The notes under the pieces were generated by a model. It searched no databases. It saw only the letters and a program-made list of their open reading frames with translations, and was not told where the DNA came from. Of a stretch of DNA of 64,000 bases, positions 30,804 to 38,589 are shown piece by piece; the first letter of the stretch is position 1, and every line of letters starts with the position of its first letter. The position numbers were made by a program, and so were the translations under genes. Origin of the DNA: Amycolatopsis cihanbeyliensis (lineage in GTDB: Bacteria > Actinomycetota > Actinomycetes > Mycobacteriales > Pseudonocardiaceae); NCBI RefSeq assembly GCF_006715045.1, contig NZ_VFML01000001.1, positions 5,986,001 through 6,050,000 on the forward strand, read 5' to 3'.

Positions 30804-32615
30804 TCAGTCCCGCGGCGCCAGCTGGCCACCAGCCAGCCCGCCGAATCCCAGCCGGACGAGGCTGCCGGCCAGCGTGCTCGCCTGCCGTGCCGCGTCCTCC
30901 ATCCGGGTCAACTGCCGAAACGCCGAACCGTAGCGGCGCTGCTGGTCGAGCGGAAGCCGGGGGAGCCGGGCGCGTCGCGGGTCGACCCGGCCGGACCCGC
31001 GTGGCGCCCACTGCGCGGCCGAGCGCAGGATCCCCGCCAGGAACTCGGGGTCGAGCAGGTCCGCCTCGACCCGGTAGCGCGCCAGATGAGGGCCGAGCAC
31101 CGCGACGGTCCCGGCCACCCGCGCCGCACCCGACGTGGAGGCGACCACGTCGCCCGGTTCGACCGTGACCTGGCCGGGTTCCGCGGCCGCGCGGGCGGAG
31201 GGTGGGCAGCCGACCTGCAGGTCCTCCGCGGTCAGCATCGGCAGGTCGCCCTCCCCGGTGATGGTGCGTGCCGGTGCGTGCTGGACGGTCAGCATGCCCT
31301 CCCTCGCCAGCTCGCCGACCGTCGTGAACGGCGCGTCCCCGGAACCGTTCCGCCTGGTCAGGTCGGGTACCTCCAAGGCGAGCGCGGACAGCTGTGCCGC
31401 CACCTCGGTGAACTCGTCCAGTACCGCGTTGGCGTCGTGACGGAGCTGGTGCCGTGCCGGGCTCAGGTCCACCTCGTCGTCCAGCAACTCGAGGATCGGC
31501 ACCGCCCGGTCGGCCTCCGGGTCGTGCAACTGCCGCAGGCAGGCGGTGCTCGCCTCGGCGAGGTCCTCGGCCACCAGCAGCAGCACCCGGGAGGGCGGTC
31601 GTTCGCCGGGTTCGGGCCTGCGCAACAGCCACAGGTCCGGTCCGGAGTCCGGCAGGGTCACCACGGCCCGCAACGCGCCCGCGCGCAGCAGGTTCCCGCG
31701 GATGCGTTTACCGGGCCTGCGGCCGGCCGCGGCGCCCGGCATCAGGATCGCCACCAGCCCGCCGGGGCGGACGTGGGCGAGGCAGTGCTGGACCCAGGCC
31801 AACTCGGGTTCGCCACGCGGCGGAAGGCCGTACTCCCACCGCAGGTCGCCCGCCAGTTCCGGGTGCCCCCACGCGCGTTCGTTGAACGGAGGGTCGCAGA
31901 CCACGGCGTCCGCACGCGTGCCGGGAAAGGCATCCTGCCGCAGGGAGTCCCCGGCGAGCACGGTGGCGTCGACGCCGCGCAGCAGCAACCGCACGGCCGC
32001 GATCCGGGCGAGATCGGGGTCGCTGTCCTGGCCGAGTGCCTGCCGTACCCCACCGGTCAGCAGCAGCGTGCCCGCGCCGCAGGCCGGATCGAACACCGCA
32101 CCACCTGGCGGGCGGACCAAGCGGGTCAGCAGGTTCGTCACCTCGACCGGGGTGACCGACAGCCGCCGGGAGTGCTCATCGAGGTAGCGGCGGCAGAGGA
32201 ACTCGAAGGCCTCGACGGCGCCCCGTTCAGCGGCCAGCGCGGTGAGCAGATCCCCCAGCTCCGTGCCGATCGGTTCGGTCGGCTGGTCCTCCGGGAGGGA
32301 CCTGCCACCCTGCCTGCTCAGTAGCAGTGCCCCCGCGCTGCCGACCAGCCGGCCGAGCCGCAGGTCGTCGGTGCTGGCGCGGAGCCGCTGCCACACCCGG
32401 TCAGCCAGCGAGACCTCGAAGGACTTGCCGTTACGGCGCAGCCAATCCTCCACCTCGCGCAGGGAGAACCGCGGGCTGGACGCCGTGCCGCCGATCGGCC
32501 GCGGAAAGTCCTCGTGCCTGCGGCGCCAGTTGCTCACCGCCGCCTTGCCGACGTGCACGAGCCGCGCGATATCACCCGCGTTCACGGTGGTGTCGTGACT
32601 CATGGCCATGACCAT
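30804..32615 (-). CDS. HTH - N6-adenine DNA methylase - HsdS-like fusion
   Basis: A 603-residue protein with three parts. Residues 1-65 form a helix-turn-helix (AGDIARLVHVGKAAVSNWRR and SLREVEDWLRRNGK). Residues about 120-390 form a type I HsdM-like methylase with SAM motif VFDPACGAGTLLLTGG and catalytic motif VVCDPPFNERAW. Residues about 410-603 resemble a single HsdS target-recognition half (RLPRLPLDQQRRYGSAF followed by a helical spacer). No HsdR or other nuclease is nearby. Three in-frame Met codons (32615, 32609, 32603) could be the start. It is divergent from a PP2C gene and followed by a kinase. Confidence 0.85.
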   Translation of the reverse strand: MVMAMSHDTTVNAGDIARLVHVGKAAVSNWRRRHEDFPRPIGGTASSPRFSLREVEDWLRRNGKSFEVSLADRVWQRLRASTDDLRLGRLVGSAGALLLSRQGGRSLPEDQPTEPIGTELGDLLTALAAERGAVEAFEFLCRRYLDEHSRRLSVTPVEVTNLLTRLVRPPGGAVFDPACGAGTLLLTGGVRQALGQDSDPDLARIAAVRLLLRGVDATVLAGDSLRQDAFPGTRADAVVCDPPFNERAWGHPELAGDLRWEYGLPPRGEPELAWVQHCLAHVRPGGLVAILMPGAAAGRRPGKRIRGNLLRAGALRAVVTLPDSGPDLWLLRRPEPGERPPSRVLLLVAEDLAEASTACLRQLHDPEADRAVPILELLDDEVDLSPARHQLRHDANAVLDEFTEVAAQLSALALEVPDLTRRNGSGDAPFTTVGELAREGMLTVQHAPARTITGEGDLPMLTAEDLQVGCPPSARAAAEPGQVTVEPGDVVASTSGAARVAGTVAVLGPHLARYRVEADLLDPEFLAGILRSAAQWAPRGSGRVDPRRARLPRLPLDQQRRYGSAFRQLTRMEDAARQASTLAGSLVRLGFGGLAGGQLAPRD

Positions 32616-32616
32616 A

Positions 32617-32683
32617 GTTCACAGGAAGCATACGGTCCACAGGGGATGCGCTTGTGAACTGAATCAACCAGTGATGTACTGGT
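32617..32683. promoter_or_regulatory. Divergent control region with two inverted repeats
   Basis: GTTCACA at 32617-32623 is mirrored by TGTGAAC at 32653-32659, and both arms are followed inward by GCAT. A second, perfect palindrome ACCAGT-5-ACTGGT spans 32667-32683, just before the PP2C ATG. These are candidate operators, possibly for the HTH of the methylase itself. Confidence 0.6.
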
Positions 32684-32687
32684 GACC

Positions 32688-33476
32688 ATGACGTACGATA
32701 CGGGGTTGGCGTTGCGCTACGCGGTCCGGTCCGATGCGGGGGTGCGGCGCAAGGCGAACGAGGACGCCGCCTTCGCTGGTGAGCGGGTGTTCGCGGTCGC
32801 CGATGGCATCGGAGGACACGTGTACGGTGAGATCGCCAGCTCCACCGCGACCGCCGCCATGGCCGACCTGGACAGCGGGCTCACCAGGGCCCTCGCCGCC
32901 GGCCGGGCCACGGGTGGGCTGCGCGACCTCGATTCGCTCGCCGTGCTCGGCACCGGGGTGACCGACGCCGCGGGCCGCCTCGTCGAACTCGTCGCGCGGG
33001 ATTCGCGGTTGCAGGGGATGGGCACCACGCTCACCGCGATGCTCTGGGACGGTGCCCGGTTCGCCGTGGCCCACGTCGGTGACTCCCGCTGCTACCTGCT
33101 GCGGGAGGGGGCGCTGCGCAGGTTGAGCACGGATCACACCCTGGTGCAGGCGTTGCTGGACGGCGGCAAGATGTCGGCCGAGCAGGCCGCCGCGCATCCG
33201 CGCCGGTCGGTGTTGATGCGGGCGCTGCAGGGCGAGAACTCCGCTGTTTCCGCCGAACCCGATCTCTTCCTGCAGGAGGCGCTGGCAGGCGACCGGTATC
33301 TGCTGTGCTCGGACGGGCTGACCGATGTGGTCTCGGAGGAGTCCGTGGCGGACACCCTGCGGGCCCGGCCCGAGCCGGAAGCCGCCGCCGGCGCGCTGAT
33401 CGAGCTGGCCAATGCCGGTGGCGGTCCGGACAACATCACCTGCGTGCTCGTCGATGTCGTTGGTACTCGGGATTGA
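32688..33476 (+). CDS. PP2C-family serine/threonine phosphatase
   Basis: A 262-residue metal-dependent phosphatase that should reverse the neighbouring kinase. All PP2C metal motifs are present: RRKANEDAAFAG, FAVADGIGGHVYGEIAS, GMGTTLTAML, AHVGDSRCYLLR, LLCSDGLTDVV and GGPDNITCVLVDV. It has no extra domain. ATG at 32688 is preferred because a palindrome overlaps the earlier GTG at 32682. Confidence 0.93.
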   Translation: MTYDTGLALRYAVRSDAGVRRKANEDAAFAGERVFAVADGIGGHVYGEIASSTATAAMADLDSGLTRALAAGRATGGLRDLDSLAVLGTGVTDAAGRLVELVARDSRLQGMGTTLTAMLWDGARFAVAHVGDSRCYLLREGALRRLSTDHTLVQALLDGGKMSAEQAAAHPRRSVLMRALQGENSAVSAEPDLFLQEALAGDRYLLCSDGLTDVVSEESVADTLRARPEPEAAAGALIELANAGGGPDNITCVLVDVVGTRD

Positions 33477-33651
33477 TCAGGTGCCAGCCGTTTCCGTGCG
33501 GGCAGCGCTGCTTGCGTAACCGCCCCTCGGCCTTGGCGACGAACCGGTCGGCATCGACCTCCGAGGGGATGACGGCGCGCTGCTGGCAGCCGGTGCAGCG
33601 GTCCGCGCCGGTGTACCGGAAGTCGTTGGATCCTCGCCTGTTCCTCGGCAC
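33436..33651 (-). CDS. Small Cys/His protein, probable zinc binder
   Basis: A 71-residue protein starting at a GTG directly behind a strong GAGGAGGTAC site. It contains ADRCTGCQQRAV and then RCPHGNGWHLI, giving a CxxC...C-x-H...H pattern. The long open frame upstream has no similarity. Its 3' end overlaps the convergent PP2C gene by 41 bp. Function unknown. Confidence 0.6.
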   Translation of the reverse strand: MPRNRRGSNDFRYTGADRCTGCQQRAVIPSEVDADRFVAKAEGRLRKQRCPHGNGWHLINPEYQRHRRARR

Positions 33652-33737
33652 GTACCTCCTCAAGGTCACCCGCGGTCGGTTACCCGGCCGAGTATGCCGC
33701 CTCCGGCGCTCGGCGCAACGGGGCGGCCCGGCCTGCG

Positions 33738-34919
33738 CTACCCCGGACCCGCCTCGGGGTCGGCGAAGAAGGCGGCGATGTCCCTGGCCAGCAACCATGG
33801 TTCCTCGGCCGCGGCGAAGTGCCCGCCGGAGGGCATGACCGTCCACCGGCGAAGGTCGTAGAGCCGCTCGGCCCAGGATCGCGGGGGAGCCCCGCCGTGC
33901 GCGAACTCGTTGCCGAACAGGCCGACAGCCGTCGGCACCCGCACCCGGTCGGTCACGGCGAGGGCGGTGTGGCCGTCACGGTTGTCGTAGAAGTCGCGTA
34001 TCGACTCGGTGATGGTGGCGGTCGCCCAGAACAGGGTGACCGTGGTGAGCAGGAAGTCCCGGGAGAACCGGGACTCGAGGTCGCCGCCCGAGTCCGACCA
34101 GGACCGCCACTTCTCCAGCAGCCACGCGGCGAGGCCGGCGGGGGAGTCGTTGAGGGCGTAGCCGAGGGTCTGCGGCGCGGTCGACTGGACCACGTGGTAA
34201 CCGCCCTCCCGCTCGGCGAACTCCCGTTCCCGCTCGACGAAGTACCGTTCGGCCTCGGTCAGCGGTGGCGTGCCCGCCCCGAGGTAGGGATCGAGTTCGA
34301 TGTTGTTCAGGTGCAGGCCGATCAGCGATTCCGGCTCGTCCAGGCCGAGAAAGGTGCCGACACCGGAACCGAAGTCCCCACCCTGCGCGCCGTAGCGGCG
34401 GTAACCGAGGCCGCGCATCAACCGGTGCCACAGTGCGGCGGTGTCGCGCATTGTCACCGCCCGTGGTGGCCGGCTGGAGAATCCGTAGCCGGGCAGTGAA
34501 GGAATCACCACGTCGAAAGCCGGTCCGTCGATACCGTGCGCCGCGGGATCGGTGAGCAGTGGCACCAGCGGCAGCAGTTCGGCGAAGGTACTCGGCCAGC
34601 CGTGCGTGAGCACCAGTGGGATGCCGGTTCCGGACGCCGCCCGGTGGTGGACGAAGTGGACATCGACATCCTCGATCCGGGCACGGAAGTGGTGAAACCG
34701 GTTCAACGCGCGCTCCCGCGCACGCCAGTCGAAATCCTCCGCCCAGTAGGCGAGAACCTCGCGCAGACAGTCCACATCGGTGCCCTGCGACCACGCGGCC
34801 CCCGGGGCGGCCGCTGGCCAGCGGGTTCGCCGGATTCGGTCGCGCAGATCCACCAGTACCTCGTCCGGCACGGCGATGGTGAACGGTTCGATGTCAACGG
34901 TATACCGGTAGGTGTTCAC
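33738..34919 (-). CDS. Epoxide hydrolase family protein
   Basis: A 393-residue alpha/beta hydrolase of the microsomal epoxide hydrolase type. The N-terminal EHN domain begins IEPFTIAVPDEVLVDLRDRI and contains TRWPAAAPGAAWSQG. The core has the oxyanion motif VLTHGWPSTFAELL, the nucleophile loop YGAQGGDFGSGVG with Asp in place of Ser, and the final His in MPSGGHFAAAEEP. GTG start at 34919. Substrate unknown. No link to the neighbouring cluster is evident. Confidence 0.88.
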   Translation of the reverse strand: MNTYRYTVDIEPFTIAVPDEVLVDLRDRIRRTRWPAAAPGAAWSQGTDVDCLREVLAYWAEDFDWRARERALNRFHHFRARIEDVDVHFVHHRAASGTGIPLVLTHGWPSTFAELLPLVPLLTDPAAHGIDGPAFDVVIPSLPGYGFSSRPPRAVTMRDTAALWHRLMRGLGYRRYGAQGGDFGSGVGTFLGLDEPESLIGLHLNNIELDPYLGAGTPPLTEAERYFVEREREFAEREGGYHVVQSTAPQTLGYALNDSPAGLAAWLLEKWRSWSDSGGDLESRFSRDFLLTTVTLFWATATITESIRDFYDNRDGHTALAVTDRVRVPTAVGLFGNEFAHGGAPPRSWAERLYDLRRWTVMPSGGHFAAAEEPWLLARDIAAFFADPEAGPG

Positions 34920-35242
34920 CTCAGCAGGTTCGCACGGTTTCCGATACCCGCCCGGCAATCGACCGCGCGGCCGATTCCGGGCTACTCCGGGTGCCGGTGG
35001 CCGGCCCGCGTTCGGCGCACCGTGTTTCGATTCGTCCCGTTCGCTGGAGGACGTGCCGGAACTTCTGGTATATCTTCGAAGATCGCAGTGTACGAATGGG
35101 GCTCGGGCGAGTGTGGACGGTTACCTCCGGCCACTCATTCCGCCGAGGCACGCGAGATTTGTTCTGGATGTACGTCCGATTGGTCAGGGATCAACCGGCT
35201 TCCGGCCGAGGTCGGGCGATGCGACAAGAGGAGAGACACGAT
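34920..35242. promoter_or_regulatory. 323-bp intergenic region with a 12-bp palindrome
   Basis: No credible gene is seen. A perfect palindrome ATCTTCGAAGAT lies at 35072-35083, about 160 bp before the AhpD-like gene. It is a candidate operator for that gene or for the divergent epoxide hydrolase. Confidence 0.4.
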
Positions 35243-35707
35243 ATGGCGGAGGCTCATCGCAGGACCTCACGGTTCCGGTTGCCCGTCGACAAACTCGCCC
35301 CGCACCTGATGGAGGCGTTCGAGCGACTGGACGAGGCGGCGGAGAAGGTCAGCCTGCCGCTGCCGCTGCTCGAGCTGGTCCGGCTGCGCGTGTCGCAGAT
35401 CAACGGGTGCGCCTACTGCGTCGACTCGCACAACCAGGACGCGCGTGAAGCCGAGATCCCCGAGCGCACGATCGCCGCGCTGCCGGTGTGGCGCGAGTCG
35501 CCGTTCTTCTCCGACCAGGAGCGGGTCGCCCTCGACGTGGCCGAGGCGCTCACCACCATGAACCAGGCCCCGGTGACCGACGAGCTGTGGGCCCGGGCCG
35601 CCGAGCACTTCACCAAGACCGAGCTGGCCGAGCTCACCTGGAACGTCGCGATCATCAACGTGTGGAACCAGCTCGCGGGCGGTGCCCGCCCATGGCTCAT
35701 TTCCTGA
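35243..35707 (+). CDS. Carboxymuconolactone decarboxylase/AhpD-family protein
   Basis: A 154-residue alkylhydroperoxidase-like protein. The redox motif is INGCAYCVDSHNQDARE (CxxC...H), and the remaining helices are typical (ALDVAEALTTMNQAPVTDE; WNVAIINVWNQLAGGARPW). It probably acts in peroxide or thiol chemistry in the cytoplasm. The start at 35243 follows AAGAGGAGAG. The stop codon lies in a 5-bp direct repeat flanking a small MITE-like element. Confidence 0.88.
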   Translation: MAEAHRRTSRFRLPVDKLAPHLMEAFERLDEAAEKVSLPLPLLELVRLRVSQINGCAYCVDSHNQDAREAEIPERTIAALPVWRESPFFSDQERVALDVAEALTTMNQAPVTDELWARAAEHFTKTELAELTWNVAIINVWNQLAGGARPWLIS

Positions 35708-35708
35708 G

Positions 35709-35798
35709 AGCCTGTTCCGGAACTGGAGATAGCTGCTCATGGTGAGTGGAAGAAATCGCGCGGCCGAGCCGACCGTGTCGTGAGTTTAGGAACAGGCA
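35709..35798. mobile_element. Candidate 90-bp MITE or IS remnant
   Basis: The ends are inverted repeats AGCCTGTTCCGGAACT and AGTTTAGGAACAGGCA, matching at 13 of 16 positions, with CTGAG on both outer sides (35704-35708 and 35799-35803). It lies between the AhpD-like gene and the first gene of the biosynthetic cluster. The ends look like those of IS5-type elements, but no parent copy is in the window. Confidence 0.55.
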
Positions 35799-35836
35799 CT
35801 GAGTGCCGGCAGGCCGCGACCGGAGCAGGAGCGCGA

Positions 35837-36862
35837 ATGCGGATCGGACTGATCGGCGCCGGCCGGATCGGCCAGGTGCATGCCAGGTCGCTGGCTGCCG
35901 ACCCCCGGGTCGGCGAGCTGGCCGTCACCGACCTCAGCCCAGCGCACGCGTCCGCGGTGGCCGGGCAGGTGGGTGGCAGGGCCCTGCCCACCGTGGCGGA
36001 GCTGCTGGACTCGGCCCCGGACGCGGTGGTCGTAGCCGCACCGACCGACACCCATGCCGAGCTGATCATCCAGTGCTGTGCCCGCGACGTTCCGGTGTTC
36101 TGCGAGAAGCCCTGTGTCACCGACCAGGACGCGGCCCAGCGGTTGGTGGACCAGGTGGCCGCCTCCGGGGTACCCGTACAGGTCGGCTTCCAGCGGCGGT
36201 TCGACCCGGGATACCGCCGGGGTCACCAGGACGCGCGGTCCGGCGTGCTCGGCGAACTCCGCCGCGTGCACCTGGTCACCGCCGATCCGGCCCCGCCGCC
36301 GGCGGCCTACGTCACGGTCTCCGGTGGCATCCACCGCGACTGCCAGATTCACGATTTCGACGTGCTGCGCTGGGTCACCGGCCGCGAGGTGGTCGAGGTG
36401 TTCGCGACCGGGGCGAACCGCGGAGCGGACCACATCGGTGCCGCCGGGGACGTCGATGAGGCGGCCGCGCTGCTCACCCTGGACGACGGGTCGATCGTCA
36501 CGATGCAGGCGTCCCGGTACAACGGCGCGGGTTACGACGTCCGGATGGAGCTGGCCGGAACCGAGGCGACGATCGCCGTCGGGCTGGACAGCCAGGTGCC
36601 GCTGCGCTCGGTGGAACCCGCCCCGCTGGGGCACCCGGAGCGCGTGTGGTCGAGTTTCCTTGACCGCTTCGCCGCCGCCTACCGCGCGGAGATGGCGGCG
36701 TTCCTGACCATGGTCGAGCGGTCCGACCCCAGTCCGTGCACAGTGGACGACGCGCGGCGGGCGCTGCTGATCGCCGAGGCGGTTGCCGCCTCCCGGCGGG
36801 CCCGGCGGCCGGTTCCGGTCGGCGAGCCGAGTTCCTCGCCGGTCGGGCTGGGATCCTCGTGA
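35837..36862 (+). CDS. Gfo/Idh/MocA oxidoreductase, probable inositol dehydrogenase
   Basis: A 341-residue NAD(P)-dependent oxidoreductase, most like myo-inositol 2-dehydrogenases that give scyllo-inosose. The Rossmann loop is IGLIGAGRIGQVHARSL, the catalytic Lys is in VFCEKPCVTDQ, and the substrate segment IHDFDVLRWVTGREVVEVF contains the conserved His. With an inositol monophosphatase two genes away and an inosose-type aminotransferase at 49-50 kb, it is inferred to open the aminocyclitol pathway. First gene of a three-gene operon. Confidence 0.85.
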   Translation: MRIGLIGAGRIGQVHARSLAADPRVGELAVTDLSPAHASAVAGQVGGRALPTVAELLDSAPDAVVVAAPTDTHAELIIQCCARDVPVFCEKPCVTDQDAAQRLVDQVAASGVPVQVGFQRRFDPGYRRGHQDARSGVLGELRRVHLVTADPAPPPAAYVTVSGGIHRDCQIHDFDVLRWVTGREVVEVFATGANRGADHIGAAGDVDEAAALLTLDDGSIVTMQASRYNGAGYDVRMELAGTEATIAVGLDSQVPLRSVEPAPLGHPERVWSSFLDRFAAAYRAEMAAFLTMVERSDPSPCTVDDARRALLIAEAVAASRRARRPVPVGEPSSSPVGLGSS

Positions 36863-37659
36863 CCGGGTCACCGGCGAGCGCCGGTCTCGCCCTGTCCGAG
36901 GACGCCGTGTTCGCCGACTTCGCCGCCCGCGTCGACCTTTCCGGGGCCGTGGTCGCCGAGATCGGCGGCTCGGTCGCGGTGGAGACCACCGAGCGGCACG
37001 GCGTCGCCTGCTGGTACGCGGTGGACCCGAACCGCGCTGCCTACACCGCGGAGTCCGGCCGGTACCGGGTGCTGCGGGCGCGCGCCGAGGAACTGTCGCT
37101 GCCCGACGCGAGTGTGGACGCGGTGTTCTCCAGCAATGCCTTCCAGTTCCTCGACGTGGCGTCGACCCTCGCGCAGGCTCACCGGGTGCTGCGCCCCGGC
37201 GGCCTGCTGTACGCGCATTTCGGTCCCATCTGGAGCGCGATCGACGGGCACCAGCTCGAGTACGTCCGGTACGCGGGCAGGGATCTCGTGTTCTGGCGGG
37301 ACACCTACCTCCCGCCCTGGGCGCATCTCGCCTACGAGCGGGCGGAGCTCGCCGAGCTGCTCGCCGGCGCGCTGCCCGCCGATCTCGCCGAGCTGCTGCT
37401 GTGGCACGTCCACGACAGCGACACGGTGAACCGGCTGTTCTTCGAGGACTACGTCTCGGCCGCACTCGGCAGTGGCCTCCGGTGGGTCGAGGTGACCGCC
37501 TCGGCCCAGCTGGACTACGTGATCTCCGCGCCGTTCGACCCTTCGGCGTTGCGTGCGGTCACCGAGGAGGAGCTCACCGCGCGGTGGACCCGCAGGCGCG
37601 GCAGGCCGACGCAGATCGGGATCCGGGACGTGCTGATGGTGTTGCGCCGGCCGGACTGA
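36859..37659 (+). CDS. Class I SAM-dependent methyltransferase
   Basis: A 266-residue methyltransferase-fold protein. The SAM motif I is unusual: VVAEIGGSVAVETTER in place of a Gly-rich loop. The rest is regular: ACWYAVDPNRAAY (acidic residue), VDAVFSSNAFQFLDV and AHRVLRPGGLLYAHFGPIW (motif post-I/III). It may methylate an O or N of the aminocyclitol product. The GTG start overlaps the oxidoreductase stop. Confidence 0.75.
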   Translation: MTGSPASAGLALSEDAVFADFAARVDLSGAVVAEIGGSVAVETTERHGVACWYAVDPNRAAYTAESGRYRVLRARAEELSLPDASVDAVFSSNAFQFLDVASTLAQAHRVLRPGGLLYAHFGPIWSAIDGHQLEYVRYAGRDLVFWRDTYLPPWAHLAYERAELAELLAGALPADLAELLLWHVHDSDTVNRLFFEDYVSAALGSGLRWVEVTASAQLDYVISAPFDPSALRAVTEEELTARWTRRRGRPTQIGIRDVLMVLRRPD

Positions 37660-37673
37660 CCACAGGGAGCCGC

Positions 37674-38537
37674 ATGACGGGCACCGAACCCAGCTCGAGT
37701 GACCTCTCCGGTGCCGACCTCGAGCGGTACCTGCACGACGCCGTGCAGGCCGCCCGGCGGGCGGGCCGGGTGGTGCGTGCGGCGTTCCACGACGGCAGGG
37801 TGGCCGCGCGGGCCAAGGCACCCGGTGACTACGTGACCGAGGTCGACCTGCAGGCCGAGCGGGTGATCCGCGACTGCCTGCGCGCCGGAACCGGCGCCGA
37901 GGCCAGGTTCGTCGGTGAGGAGTGCGGTGGCGCCGTGCAGGGGTTGTGCTGGGTGGTGGACCCGCTGGACGGCACGACCAACTTCATCCGCGGTTTCCCC
38001 TCGGTCGGGGTGTCCGTCGCGCTGGTCGCCGACGGTGAGCCGGTGGTCGGCGTGGTGCACGCGCCGCTGTGGCGGGAGACCTTCACCGCGGTGCGCGGCG
38101 GCGGGGCGTTCCGCAACGGCCAACCGATCCGGGTGAGCGGGAGGCCGGCCACGGGGGCGGTGTGTTCCACCGGGTTCCCGTTCAAGACGCCCGCCATGCT
38201 GCCCGCGTACTTCGACGTGCTGAGCGCCGTGGTGGGCACAGTGGAGGACATCCGCAGGCCCGCCGGGGCGAGCCTGGACCTGGCCTGGGTCGCCTGCGGG
38301 GTGTTCGACGGGTTCTTCGAGCTGGGCCTGGGCCCCTGGGACGTGGCCGCCGGCGCGCTGCTGGTGCGGGAGGCGGGCGGGATCGTCACCGACTGGCGTG
38401 GCGATCACGACGACTGGCTGGTCTCCGGCAACATCCTCGCGGCGGCACCGCTGGTGCACGCCGGGTTGATCAAGCACACCCGCCTCGCGCCCCGCGCACC
38501 CGTGCCCCGGCCCACCGCCGCTGCCGAACGGCCCTGA
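37674..38537 (+). CDS. Inositol monophosphatase family protein
   Basis: A 287-residue Mg-dependent phosphatase. Metal motifs are FVGEECGGAV (Glu), VVDPLDGTTNFIRGFP and GLGPWDVAAGALLVREAGG. It probably supplies free inositol, or acts on a phosphorylated aminocyclitol intermediate, in the cluster. ATG after GGGAGCCGC. The stop codon lies within the terminator hairpin. Confidence 0.88.
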   Translation: MTGTEPSSSDLSGADLERYLHDAVQAARRAGRVVRAAFHDGRVAARAKAPGDYVTEVDLQAERVIRDCLRAGTGAEARFVGEECGGAVQGLCWVVDPLDGTTNFIRGFPSVGVSVALVADGEPVVGVVHAPLWRETFTAVRGGGAFRNGQPIRVSGRPATGAVCSTGFPFKTPAMLPAYFDVLSAVVGTVEDIRRPAGASLDLAWVACGVFDGFFELGLGPWDVAAGALLVREAGGIVTDWRGDHDDWLVSGNILAAAPLVHAGLIKHTRLAPRAPVPRPTAAAERP

Positions 38538-38561
38538 ACGTCCGTCCGGGACGTTCAGGGC
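38531..38561. terminator. Strong hairpin terminator at the IMPase stop codon
   Basis: A perfect 13-bp stem GCCCTGAACGTCC / GGACGTTCAGGGC with a 5-base loop. It includes the stop codon of the phosphatase and sits between it and the convergent kinase operon, so it probably stops transcription from both sides. Confidence 0.8.
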
Positions 38562-38589
38562 AGTTCCGGCCGGTGACCACGCTGGCGGG

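Noticed and set aside
29902..33476. Complete type I restriction-modification or BREX/Pgl system
   Set aside because: No HsdR, PglY, PglZ or other nuclease/ATPase partner is present; only methylase, kinase and phosphatase.
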